Shown: one piece after another, positions 46,801 through 55,962 of the stretch
How the letters are laid out: each line of letters opens with the position of its first letter
Position numbering within the stretch: the stretch's first letter is position 1
NCBI GenBank assembly: GCA_963781285.1
Contig: CAWAFI010000019.1
Span: forward strand, 186,001-250,000
Direction of reading: 5' to 3'
Origin: CAIWHR01 sp963781285
Lineage (GTDB): Bacteria > Pseudomonadota > Gammaproteobacteria > Burkholderiales > Casimicrobiaceae
DNA length: 64,000 nucleotides
The notes under the pieces: generated by a model
What the model saw: only the letters and a program-made list of their open reading frames with translations
Told to the model about the DNA's origin: nothing
Databases searched by the model: none
Position numbers and translations under genes: made by a program

Positions 46801-47250
46801 CCAGCGATGTCGTGGCGTGCCTTGACGGCCTTCGCCAGCGCCTGCGCGCCCGCGAGCAGGGCCAGACCGGCGCGCACGGCGCGCTCGGGGTCGTCCTCGC
46901 TCGCTTCCGGCGCACCGAAGACGGCCAGCAGGCTGTCGCCGGCATATTTCAGCACGCGGCCTCCGGTGGGTGTCGACGATGGAGGTGAACTCTTTGAGCG
47001 CACCGTCCATCACGGCCTGAACGTCCTCGGGGTCGAGTTGGCGGCACATCGCGGTCGACCCGACGATGTCGAGAAACAGCACGCTGGCCTGCTTGAGCGT
47101 CTGTTGCGCAGCCAGTGCATCAGCCGGTGCGATCAGCGCGAGCCTTGCGCGGAGCGGGGCCACTGCCATGTCCACCACGACGTCGCCGAGCACCGCGCGC
47201 TGCGCTTCGAGCGCTGTAATGCCGGCCCTCAGTTCTTCCTCTTCGATCAT
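43899..47250 (-). pseudogene. Class III adenylate cyclase / ATPase / TPR regulatory protein, one frameshift
   Basis: About 1116 residues. The N-terminal part, from ATG 47250 (MIEEEELRAGITALEAQ), holds the start of a cyclase domain (ASVLFLDIVGSTAM, DPEDVQAVMDGALKEF). The frame then breaks near 46960-46975 at CGGAGG, where one extra G is likely, and resumes at GRVLKYAGDSLLAVFGAPEA. The cyclase domain continues (VRVGIHTGQVLLGG, GSTVNIAARMEQ), followed by an AAA/ATPase domain (VVAEAGIGKSRLLYEF, LLLDDLHWADDGSLDFLDQL) and C-terminal TPRs. Such proteins resemble bacterial soluble-adenylyl-cyclase-like regulators. It lies between two copies of the nth 3' end. It is probably intact if the indel is an error. 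Confidence 0.75.
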
Positions 47251-47711
47251 CGCGGTTTCATTGTCTGAGGCGCGAGTGAGCGAAACGCGGCGACGACCTT
47301 GCGGCGATCGCGGATCTCCTACGGACAGGAGGTTCAATCACGCGAACATGAGTATTGGTGGTTCGGTCGTGCGGGTCAATCGTCGGTCCCTGGCGGCATC
47401 GGGCTCATCCGTGGCCTCCGCGAATACCGCGACAAGACGGCATCGCGAGTGATGTTGGCTTCGTCCCACGAGGAGTCACAGCGCTTCCTGGTCGATGCAC
47501 GAGCGAAGTATTGCATCAGCGCGCCTCTCGCTACGGTTGAGCAGACCGACGCGCGGCTGATCGCGCCGCATCGGGAGTGACGCGCGAGTTTCGAGGTTCG
47601 CGAGCGCCTCGGCGCGCACGACTACCGGCCGGAGGGCGGCAGTACTAACCCGAACCGCTACGCTCCGGCCTGAACCTTGGCCCAGGCCGGCAGCCGTGTC
47701 GGCAGAAGACG
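47251..47711. other. Region between the cyclase and the binding-protein gene, with nth duplicate
   Basis: The gap holds the 47-base partial copy of the nth 3' end and probably the cyclase promoter. A plus-strand frame (47299-47580) runs through it and would encode GLIRGLREYRDKT in place of the Nth end CLIRDLCEYRDKT, but it has no convincing start. Beyond 47440 no recognisable feature is seen. Confidence 0.45.
47393..47439 (+). repeat. Direct repeat, copy 2 (degraded nth 3' end)
   Basis: Same orientation as copy 1. In this copy the codons for three of the Nth Fe-S cysteines have changed, so it is not a functional nth end. The identical 20-base core is at 47420-47439. No transposase or integrase gene lies between the copies. 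Confidence 0.75.
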
Positions 47712-48857
47712 CTACTTCTTGCCAAGCGGTGGCAGAATTTCCTTGACCACCGCCTTTCCGCCCTTCACTTCGACCAGGAAGCTTTCGCGGTCGATATCGC
47801 CGTTGCCGTCGATCGTGACGTCGAGCAGGACACCCGGCTCCTGCTTCGCAGTGATCGTCGTGCCGTGCAGGGTCTTGGCCACCGCAACGCGGTCGAATTT
47901 GCCGACCTTCTCGGTCGCCGCCTTCAGCATGTACAAACCGATGTAGCCCTTGATGCCGTTGTGATCGGGGGTGAAGCCGTATTCCTTCTCGAATTTGGCG
48001 CGTAAAGCACGAATCGAGGGAACGGGCGCATCGGCCGTCATCTCCGAGTGGCCGACCGCACCGTTGGCGGCATCGCCCGCCAGTTCGATTACCTTCTGGC
48101 TGATCAACGTTACGTCACCGACAATCGGCTTGGTCCAACCCTGCTTGCGCAACTCGCGGAGCGCGCGTGCCGACTCCTCCTCGTTGAGGTAGACGAACAC
48201 GGCGTCGGCATCGGCCTGCCGGACACGAAGTACCGGGCCCGAGAAATCAACCTGGCCCGGGTCGGTCGAAATATCGGCAACGATCTTGACGCCGTAGGGC
48301 TCGATCGCTTTCGCGATCGCGTCGCGGCCCGGCTTGCCGAAGTCGTTGTTGACGTACAGCACGGCAATGGTCCTGGCCTTCAGGCCCTCGGCAATGTAGC
48401 GCGCTGCCTTGGGCATCGACACCGCCTGCGAAAATCCGGTGCGGAAAATGTACGGGTTGCCTTGCTGCGTGACGGTGGCTCCGGCCGCCGCCGTGAAGTT
48501 CGGTATCTCGGCCCGCCGCGTTTCGACTGCGCTGACGATCACCGATCCCGAGAACACGGGCCCAAAGACGGCGAACACGTCGTCGTCGATCACTTTCAGT
48601 GCCAATGCCTTGGCCACGCCCGGATTGGTCTGCGTGTCCATGGTCGTGTACTCCACCTTGCGCCCGAGTATTCCGCCCGATGCATTGATGTCCTTGGCCG
48701 CGAGCTCGACGCCGCTCTTGAACATGGTGCCGGCTGTAGCGCCGGTCCCGCTCAACTCGACGAGATTGGCGATCTTCACCGTCTGCGCCTGCGCGACCGA
48801 AAGTCCGAACAGCGCGGCACACAGCGTCGGGATGATGGTTCGTATGACAAGTTTCAT
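47712..48857 (-). CDS. Branched-chain amino acid-type ABC transporter substrate-binding protein
   Basis: A 381-residue periplasmic binding protein with a signal peptide (MKLVIRTIIPTLCAALFG then VAQAQ) and a type I fold: IANLVELSGTGATAGTMFKS, GILGRKVEYTTMDTQTNPG, and the hinge region VLYVNNDFGKPGRD. It belongs to the LivJ/LivK family, which also binds aromatic or organic acids. No permease or ATPase genes are nearby, so it must share a transporter encoded elsewhere or act in sensing. It starts 62 bases after an FAD-linked dehydrogenase gene on the same strand. Confidence 0.88.
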   Translation of the reverse strand: MKLVIRTIIPTLCAALFGLSVAQAQTVKIANLVELSGTGATAGTMFKSGVELAAKDINASGGILGRKVEYTTMDTQTNPGVAKALALKVIDDDVFAVFGPVFSGSVIVSAVETRRAEIPNFTAAAGATVTQQGNPYIFRTGFSQAVSMPKAARYIAEGLKARTIAVLYVNNDFGKPGRDAIAKAIEPYGVKIVADISTDPGQVDFSGPVLRVRQADADAVFVYLNEEESARALRELRKQGWTKPIVGDVTLISQKVIELAGDAANGAVGHSEMTADAPVPSIRALRAKFEKEYGFTPDHNGIKGYIGLYMLKAATEKVGKFDRVAVAKTLHGTTITAKQEPGVLLDVTIDGNGDIDRESFLVEVKGGKAVVKEILPPLGKK

Positions 48858-48919
48858 TGCGTCCTCCGGTATGGTCGTCGTGGGAAATGCAAATGCGGTG
48901 GATCAGCGGGCTTGCGTGC

Positions 48920-50335
48920 TCAGATCACCTTCCCCGGGTTGAGCAAATTCTGCGGATCGAGTGCGTGCTTGATCGTCCGCATCAGCGCGATCTGCGCGGG
49001 CGCCCGGGCGTGGGCCAGCCACCGCTTTTTCAGCGTGCCGATGCCATGCTCGGCCGAGACTGTCCCGTGATGGTTCCGCACGAGGCCGTAGACAACTTCG
49101 TCGACCGCGTCCTCGGGCTGCTCGGGGGCGCCGGGCACCCACGCCAGCAGATGCATGTTGCCGTCCCCGATGTGGCCGTAGAACACGCTTTGGCATCCGG
49201 GAATGCGCGCCGCCAGCTCGGCCTTGCATTCGGCCCGGTAACGATCCATCGCGTTGACGGGAAGGCCGATGTCGAACGCAAGATGCGGACCGAGCACCTG
49301 CTCCTGGTAGAACTCGGCGCAGGCATCGCGCACACCCCAGAACGCCCGCACGTCGGACATCGACTGCGCCACAGCCGCATCGGGGATCGCGCCCGTCTCG
49401 AGGAGACCGGCGAGCCAGGACTCGAAACGTTGCGGATCGCCTTCGGGATCCGTGCCCAGCGCTTCGATCAGTACGTAGGCGCCGTACTGACGCCCGGGGA
49501 AGGGGTTGCGCACGCCCTTGACACGTTCGGTGGCCACGGACCAGTAGTCGGGCCACATCACCTCGAATGCCGAAAGCAGCGGTCCGACCTCGCACCGCGC
49601 CGATGCGAGCAGTTCGATCACATGATCGAAGTCGCTGACCGCGCACAGCGCGGCCATGGTGCATGCCGGCTTGGGGAACATCCGCAGCACTGCTTTGGTG
49701 ATGATGCCGAGCGTTCCTTCGCTGCCAATGAACAAATGCTTGAGGTCGTAGCCCGCGTTGTTCTTCAGCATCTTGTTCATGCAGTCGACGACCGTGCCAT
49801 CGGGCAGTACGACCTCCAAGCCCAGGACTGACTCGCGCGCCATGCCATAGCGAATCACCCGGTTGCCGCCGGCGTTGGTCGAGAGATTGCCGCCGATGGC
49901 ACAGGAACCGCGGGCACCCAGGTCGAGCGGAAAGAAGAAACCGGCGTCGTCGGCGGCCTGTTGCACGGCTTCCAGGGGTGTGCCGGCGCGCACGGTTATC
50001 GCCGCGGACGACGGATCGACCTCGTCAATACCCACCAGTCGCTCCAGCGACAACGCCACCGCCCCTTCGACGGCCCGGGCCCCGCCGCAGAGGCCCGTGA
50101 GTCCGCCCTGCGGGACCACCGCCTGTCGGTGCTCGTGGCACAGGCGCATGGCTGCCGCCACTCCGGCGGTGTCCGACGGCCGCAACAACGCAAGCGGTCG
50201 GACCGGCGGCAGGCTGCTGTGGTCGTTTTCGTTCCGTGCGGGGACGTCCTCGCCGTCCAGCACGGCCCCGGGCCCCAACCGGGATCGGAGGGCGTCGAGC
50301 AAAGCGGTCGACGGGTAAGAAGCGGTCGGGTCCAT
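48920..50335 (-). CDS. FAD-linked D-2-hydroxyacid dehydrogenase (GlcD / D-2-hydroxyglutarate type)
   Basis: The 471-residue protein has a PCMH-type FAD domain (VVPQGGLTGLCGGARAVEGA, GARGSCAIGGNLSTNAGGNR, GSEGTLGIITKAVLRMFPK) and a C-terminal FAD-oxidase domain with metal-binding His motifs YGHIGDGNMHLL and SAEHGIGTLKKRWL. It oxidises a D-2-hydroxyacid such as D-lactate, glycolate or D-2-hydroxyglutarate. There are no GlcE/GlcF partner genes. It precedes the binding-protein gene and is divergent from the isocitrate-lyase-like gene, in a set controlled by an FCD/GntR regulator. Confidence 0.9.
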   Translation of the reverse strand: MDPTASYPSTALLDALRSRLGPGAVLDGEDVPARNENDHSSLPPVRPLALLRPSDTAGVAAAMRLCHEHRQAVVPQGGLTGLCGGARAVEGAVALSLERLVGIDEVDPSSAAITVRAGTPLEAVQQAADDAGFFFPLDLGARGSCAIGGNLSTNAGGNRVIRYGMARESVLGLEVVLPDGTVVDCMNKMLKNNAGYDLKHLFIGSEGTLGIITKAVLRMFPKPACTMAALCAVSDFDHVIELLASARCEVGPLLSAFEVMWPDYWSVATERVKGVRNPFPGRQYGAYVLIEALGTDPEGDPQRFESWLAGLLETGAIPDAAVAQSMSDVRAFWGVRDACAEFYQEQVLGPHLAFDIGLPVNAMDRYRAECKAELAARIPGCQSVFYGHIGDGNMHLLAWVPGAPEQPEDAVDEVVYGLVRNHHGTVSAEHGIGTLKKRWLAHARAPAQIALMRTIKHALDPQNLLNPGKVI

Positions 50336-50383
50336 GCAGGGCGGCGGTCGATGTTCGGGGAAACGGCCGCATCATGCCACAGA

Positions 50384-50436
50384 TGTATACCGTATGCAAG
50401 CTATCGTATCTAGGATACAATCGCTATACTGTATAA
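50384..50436. promoter_or_regulatory. Divergent control region with GTATAC-like palindromes
   Basis: Between the dehydrogenase and lyase genes lie TGTATACC (50384-50391), a perfect inverted repeat GTATC-TAG-GATAC (50406-50418) and TATAC-T-GTATA (about 50425-50435), which also resembles a -10 box. FCD-type GntR regulators often bind short palindromes containing GTATAC, and the nearby GntR-type gene is the likely regulator. This is inference. Confidence 0.5.
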
Positions 50437-50454
50437 ACATGTCGAAGGGTAGAG

Positions 50455-51291
50455 ATGGGTCCCGCCAGCCGACTCGCCGAAAGATTGAAACAGCCTGGAA
50501 TCGTCGTCGCTCCGGGATGCCACGACGCCATCGGCGCCAAAGCCCTCGCGAAGGCGGGCTTCGAGGCCGTCTACATGACCGGCAACGGCCTCTCCGCGAG
50601 CCTGCTCGGGGCACCCGATATTGGGCTGCTGACGATGTCCGAGATGGTGGCGCGTGCGCGTGCGATCGCCGTGGCGGCGGATATTCCGCTCATTGCCGAC
50701 GCCGACACCGGTTACGGCAACGTCAACAATGTCGCCCGCACGATCGCCGAATACGAGGCGGCGGGTGTAGCGGCCGCCCACCTCGAAGATCAGGTCACGC
50801 CGAAGAAATGTGGCGCCATGGCCGGCCTGGCGCTCATCTCCAAGGAGGAGCACGCAGAGAAAATCGCCGCGGCCGTCAGGGCCCGTACCCGCAAGGACTT
50901 CCTGATCATCGGACGCTCCGATGCGCGCCTGCCGCTCGGACTCGCCGAAGCGATCGATCGCGGTCGCGCCTACGCCGCGGCCGGCGCGGACCTCGTGCTG
51001 CTCGAAATGCTGCAATCCGAAGACGAAATGCGCGAGGCGATGCGCAAGATAGACGCGCCGATGATGTTCAACTACGTGGAGAAGAAAGTCCCGGCGCTGA
51101 CGGTACAGCGTTTCGAGACGCTCGGTTTCAGAGTCGTCTGCTACCCAATCTCGTCAACCCTCGCCTACGCCAGGTTGATGACGCGATTCGCGGCCACGCT
51201 GAAGGAAACCGGTACGACGCTCAGCTTGCAGGACGACATGCTCGACATTCACGACTACGAACAACTGCTCGACCGGTCGCGCTATGTCTAG
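50455..51291 (+). CDS. Isocitrate lyase / PEP mutase superfamily enzyme
   Basis: A 278-residue TIM-barrel protein of the 2-methylisocitrate lyase type: VYMTGNGLSASLLG, IPLIADADTGYGN (Mg-binding Asps), HLEDQVTPKKCGAM (catalytic Lys-Lys-Cys-Gly) and LIIGRSDAR. It would cleave a C-C bond of a 2-hydroxy diacid or act as an oxaloacetate decarboxylase. The His that usually follows the KKCG motif is Ala here, so the substrate may differ from isocitrate. A weak GGGTAGAG ribosome site precedes the ATG. The neighbours (hydroxyacid dehydrogenase, binding protein, GntR regulator) suggest catabolism of a dicarboxylic or hydroxyacid compound. Confidence 0.88.
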   Translation: MGPASRLAERLKQPGIVVAPGCHDAIGAKALAKAGFEAVYMTGNGLSASLLGAPDIGLLTMSEMVARARAIAVAADIPLIADADTGYGNVNNVARTIAEYEAAGVAAAHLEDQVTPKKCGAMAGLALISKEEHAEKIAAAVRARTRKDFLIIGRSDARLPLGLAEAIDRGRAYAAAGADLVLLEMLQSEDEMREAMRKIDAPMMFNYVEKKVPALTVQRFETLGFRVVCYPISSTLAYARLMTRFAATLKETGTTLSLQDDMLDIHDYEQLLDRSRYV

Positions 51292-51356
51292 TTGGCGGCC
51301 CTTGCCTGCGCGAATGTCCTATCCCGGTTCGACTGGACCTGCGATATGCTAGTCGC

Positions 51357-52076
51357 ATGATCCACGCGCTCAGCATCGAACGGCCGAAATCGCTGGTTGA
51401 GATCGTCGAGGAACGCCTGCGCGACGCGATCGTCAACGCGGAACTCGCGTTCGGCGCAGCGATCACCGAGGAAAGCCTGGGCGCAGCCTTCGGGGTCAGC
51501 CGGACGCCGCTGCGCGAGGCGCTCGCGCGGCTCGAACTGCAGGGGTTGGTCGTCGTAGTTCCAAAAAAGGGCACGTTCGTGTTCGCCCCCACGAACGAGG
51601 ACGTCGAAGACCTGTGCCAGTTCCGGCTGATGCTGGAACTCAATGCGCTGAAGCTGTGCCTGGCACGCAACAAGGACGCCACATTGCAGAGCATGAACGC
51701 TGCGCTCCATGCGATGGAAGCGGCGGACGCACGTGGCGATCGCTTGAGCTACGCGCGCGAGGACACGCTGTTTCACGAAGCATTCTTCAACCATTGCGGA
51801 AGCCGGTACCTGGTCGAAGCGTACAAGACGGTGTTCGGTCGCATCGCGACGATCCGGACGCATCTTTCCGTTCCGCTCGCCCGAGAACAAAAGCGATCGT
51901 TCAAGGAGCACAAAGCGCTGATCAAGGCATTCGTGGCCGGGGATATGGCGCAACTGGAGAAGATCCTGCATACGCATATCTCGCGCGCCCAGGTCGCCTA
52001 TGCTGCCCGAAAACATGGGGGACTCATGGATTCGGCGCCGGGCACGTCCGGGATCTCGTCGACGCAACCGGCCTGA
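51357..52076 (+). CDS. GntR-family regulator with FCD domain
   Basis: A 239-residue protein with an N-terminal winged helix (VEERLRDAIVNAELAFGAAI, GVSRTPLREALARLELQGLV) and a C-terminal FCD ligand-binding domain (FRLMLELNALKL, DTLFHEAFFNHCGSRY, FKEHKALIKAFVAGD with His and Asp/Glu metal-type ligands). FCD regulators usually respond to organic acids. It starts 65 bases after the lyase gene, downstream of the palindromes at 50384-50436. The ATG at 51357 gives the typical length. Confidence 0.9.
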   Translation: MIHALSIERPKSLVEIVEERLRDAIVNAELAFGAAITEESLGAAFGVSRTPLREALARLELQGLVVVVPKKGTFVFAPTNEDVEDLCQFRLMLELNALKLCLARNKDATLQSMNAALHAMEAADARGDRLSYAREDTLFHEAFFNHCGSRYLVEAYKTVFGRIATIRTHLSVPLAREQKRSFKEHKALIKAFVAGDMAQLEKILHTHISRAQVAYAARKHGGLMDSAPGTSGISSTQPA

Positions 52077-52192
52077 CGACACGTGTCAGCGGAATTGGTC
52101 GTAATGATTCATTCCAGCAGCATCTCACCAATGAATGCGCGGGACCACGCGGCTCGCCCTGAACCATTCCCGCTGGATTCCGGAGACCCAAC

Positions 52193-52217
52193 AAAAGGGC
52201 CGCCTGCAGGCGCCCCT
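52193..52217 (-). terminator. Terminator for the cytochrome c genes
   Basis: On the minus strand a stem-loop around GGGGCGCCTGCAGGCGGCCC is followed by a T-run (complement of AAAA at 52193-52196). It lies 20 bases past the cytochrome gene stop. Confidence 0.65.
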
Positions 52218-52237
52218 TCCGTTGCGCAGGTGCAGCG

Positions 52238-52573
52238 TCAGTAGCGTGCCGACAGCACCGCCGGCTGCGCCGCGTAATACGCAGCGAGGTTCTCGATGTC
52301 GTCCTTCGACAGCGCGCCGGCAAATCCTGCCATGATCGCGTTCTTGCGCTGTCCCGACTTGTAGTCGCGCAACGCCTTGGCAAGGTAATCCCGGTGTTGG
52401 CCGGCGAGCTTCGGGAAATCGGCGCTCTGGCTGTTGCCGTCGTCGCCGTGGCAGGCGGCGCAGACTTCCTTGGCCTTCGCCTTACCGGCGTCGACATTGG
52501 CGGCTTGCGCGCCGCCCGCAACGCCGAATACGGCGGCGAGCGCGAAGCAAAGCAGAAATCGCGGATTGGTCAT
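52238..52573 (-). CDS. Class I c-type cytochrome (c5/c553 like), second of a pair
   Basis: A 111-residue protein with a signal peptide (LLCFALAAVFGVAGGAQA) and one heme site CAACHG, then the Met-ligand region AIMAGFAGALSKDDIENLAAYYA. The fold is that of cytochromes such as c4 domains and c553. It acts as a periplasmic electron carrier. Its ATG overlaps the stop of the upstream cytochrome gene by four bases, so both are made together. Confidence 0.9.
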   Translation of the reverse strand: MTNPRFLLCFALAAVFGVAGGAQAANVDAGKAKAKEVCAACHGDDGNSQSADFPKLAGQHRDYLAKALRDYKSGQRKNAIMAGFAGALSKDDIENLAAYYAAQPAVLSARY

Positions 52574-52932
52574 TTCACCGCCGTCGTGAGCCCGCTTTGC
52601 GCGTAGTAGGCGGCGACATCGGCCATGTCCTTGTCAGAGAGCGAAGCGGCGACTGCGCGCATCGACGGGTGGCTGCGCTCGCCGCTCTTGTATCCCTGCA
52701 GCGCCTTTACCAGATACGCCTCATGCTGGCCGGCAATCCGCGGCACCTTGTAGACCTCTGGATACGCAGTACGCCAGCCTTCGATGCCGTGGCAGCCCTG
52801 ACACATCTGGACCTTCTGCGCTCCCCGCGCCGGATCGCCAGCAGGTCCGGCCTGCGCCAGGGCGGCGCCCGACCTCGCCACGAAGCAGAGCGTGACTGCG
52901 ATCAACGCGACGCGGCAAGACGAAGGGCTCAT
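52570..52932 (-). CDS. Class I c-type cytochrome, first of a pair
   Basis: About 120 residues: a signal peptide (VALIAVTLCFVARSGAALA), one heme site CQGCHG, and SMRAVAASLSDKDMADVAAYYA with the axial Met. It is paralogous to the following cytochrome and coupled to it (overlap ATGA). The two together resemble the halves of a diheme cytochrome c4 encoded as separate chains. The ATG at 52932 is chosen because it begins the signal peptide; upstream in-frame codons look non-coding. Confidence 0.88.
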   Translation of the reverse strand: MSPSSCRVALIAVTLCFVARSGAALAQAGPAGDPARGAQKVQMCQGCHGIEGWRTAYPEVYKVPRIAGQHEAYLVKALQGYKSGERSHPSMRAVAASLSDKDMADVAAYYAQSGLTTAVK

Positions 52933-53049
52933 TGTTCTACTCTGGCGGTGGGATGAAGGATCAAGCGCCGTCGTGTCCCACCCGATCCCGTGACGAAAAA
53001 GCCCGGGAATTCTAGGGGTTGCGACACCTGCGGTCAAATGTCGGCGCCG

Positions 53050-53373
53050 TCATTTCTCGAGGTACTGCATCTTCTCCTTGACGCCCTTCCACTCGTCCGC
53101 GTCGGCCGGCGCCGGTTTGCGCTCGATGATCGGCTTCCACAGCTTGGCGAGCTCGGCATTGATGGCCGTGAATTGCTTCTGGTCCGCCGGCACGTCGTCC
53201 TCGGCGAAGATCGCCTCGACCGGACACTCGGCGACGCACAGTGTGCAATCGATGCATTCGTCGGGATCGATGACAAGAAAATTCGGCCCTTCGCGGAAGC
53301 AGTCGACGGGGCAAACGTCGACGCAGTCGGTGTACTTGCAGCGAATGCAGCTTTCGGTGACGACGTAGGTCAT
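53050..53373 (-). CDS. fdxA: Ferredoxin, FdxA (7Fe-8S) type
   Basis: The 107-residue protein has CIRCKYTDCVDVCPVDCF (3Fe-4S type site plus the Cys of the second cluster) and CIDCTLCVAECPVEAI, followed by a C-terminal extension of about 45 residues (DVPADQKQFTAINAELAKLW). This is the standard FdxA architecture. It carries electrons in the cytoplasm; in several betaproteobacteria it is essential. The start at 53373 is the family start. It is divergent from trxA, with 197 bases between them. Confidence 0.95.
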   Translation of the reverse strand: MTYVVTESCIRCKYTDCVDVCPVDCFREGPNFLVIDPDECIDCTLCVAECPVEAIFAEDDVPADQKQFTAINAELAKLWKPIIERKPAPADADEWKGVKEKMQYLEK

Positions 53374-53570
53374 GCAAGTGTCCGGGGGCCCGCGCCAAAA
53401 GGTTGATTTTATCAAATCGGTCCCCAATCTTCTGCGCCAAAGGCGCGGCCCCGGCAATGCTTGCGTCGGCAGGGACCTTGGGCTACCGTAGATTCCGAGC
53501 CGAACCGCCCCCCACCGGGCTATAACGCGCTGCCGGCTCCATCGCCGTCCCTGATTGGAACGAGGAATTC

Positions 53571-53897
53571 ATGAGCGACCATATCAAATACGTCTCGGAC
53601 GCCACCTTCGACAAGGAGGTCCTGCAATCGCAGACCCCGGTTCTCGTCGATTACTGGGCGGAATGGTGCGGCCCGTGCAAGATGATCGCGCCGGTGCTGG
53701 AAGACCTCGCCAAGGACTACGCGGGCCGGCTCACCGTGGCCAAGCTCGACATCGATGCCAATCCGGGCACGACCAGCCAGTTCGGCATCCGGGGCATCCC
53801 CACGCTGATCCTGTTCAAGGGGGGCAAGGCGCACGCGCAAAAGGTCGGCGCACTGTCGAAGTCGCAGCTGACCGCGTTTGTTGACAGCAACCTCTGA
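53571..53897 (+). CDS. trxA: Thioredoxin
   Basis: The 108-residue protein has the thioredoxin active site VDYWAEWCGPCKMIAPVL and the cis-Pro segment FGIRGIPTLILFKGGKA. It reduces disulfides in the cytoplasm. It precedes rho by 178 bases, the same trxA-rho order seen in E. coli and most proteobacteria. Confidence 0.97.
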   Translation: MSDHIKYVSDATFDKEVLQSQTPVLVDYWAEWCGPCKMIAPVLEDLAKDYAGRLTVAKLDIDANPGTTSQFGIRGIPTLILFKGGKAHAQKVGALSKSQLTAFVDSNL

Positions 53898-54075
53898 ACC
53901 CGCTACGCTGATCTTCGTGCTCGCGGCGTCCCCTGGTCTTCCGGGGCGGCCCCGCGGCAAGATCCAAGGCGCCGCCTGACGATTCGAAGGCGCCTTCCCG
54001 GGAGCCTTCCCGGGCCCAACTTCCCCGCATTCCCCTTCGCGGCCCATCGCCGCTTCCGCCCTTCCGCGCGCAGCC

Positions 54076-55335
<1,260 letters not shown>

Positions 55336-55587
55336 TGCCGCACCGTGGTCCCACTCGTTCGAGTGGCTATCACCAAGCCGTTGTAATTAAATAGGCTTTT
55401 ACAGGCTACCCGGAGCGCAGATCGACTGCAAAATATTGCATTGCACTGCGGAAAAAGGGATAATCCGCGCTTTGCCGCACCGGGATGCTTGGCTTCGTTG
55501 CCTTTGCCCCCATATCTGCGGCGCCGGTCCGTAGCGCGCCCCACGGCAATGACGCCTCAGGTGCGTGGACCGAGGTCCGAGGACTCC

Positions 55588-55824
55588 ATGAAAACCGCTA
55601 TCCATCCGAATTACGGCGAGATCCAGGTCACCTGCAGCTGCGGCAACACGTTCACCACCCGTTCGACGGTCGTGAAGCCGCTGCATGTCGAAGTATGCTC
55701 GGTGTGCCATCCGTTCTACACCGGCAAGCAGAAGGTGATGGACACCGCAGGCCGCATCGACAAGTTCCGCCAGCGCTACGCGCCCAAGGCTGCGGCCGCG
55801 AAGGCGGCACCCGCGAAGGCCTGA
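55588..55824 (+). CDS. rpmE: Ribosomal protein L31 (zinc-binding form)
   Basis: The 78-residue protein has TCSCGNTFTTRS and VCSVCHPFYTGKQK, giving four Cys for zinc, and a basic Ala/Lys-rich tail. This is the zinc-containing (C+) L31. The upstream frame is extended by in-frame codons without similarity, so ATG 55588 (MKTAIHPNYGE) is used. It is monocistronic: 252 bases after rho and followed by its own terminator. Confidence 0.96.
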   Translation: MKTAIHPNYGEIQVTCSCGNTFTTRSTVVKPLHVEVCSVCHPFYTGKQKVMDTAGRIDKFRQRYAPKAAAAKAAPAKA

Positions 55825-55884
55825 CGGGACACGCGAAAACGAGCGACAATGCGCGGGTAAGCCCTGCTCGGCGCGACAGACGAG

Positions 55885-55909
55885 AAAGGCAGCTTCGGCT
55901 GCCTTTTTC
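55885..55909 (+). terminator. Rho-independent terminator after rpmE
   Basis: Stem AAAGGCAGC / GCTGCCTTT with the stable loop TTCG (55885-55906), followed by more T residues. It lies 61 bases past the rpmE stop. Confidence 0.9.
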
Positions 55910-55962
55910 TTTCTGCGTCCCGAGGCCTGCGTTGGATTGACACCGCCACCCCCGCCGCCGTC

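Noticed and set aside
47299..47580. Plus-strand frame containing an Nth-like end (LIRGLREYRDKT)
   Set aside because: It has no good start and lacks the rest of Nth; treated as a degraded duplicate of the nth 3' end instead of a gene.
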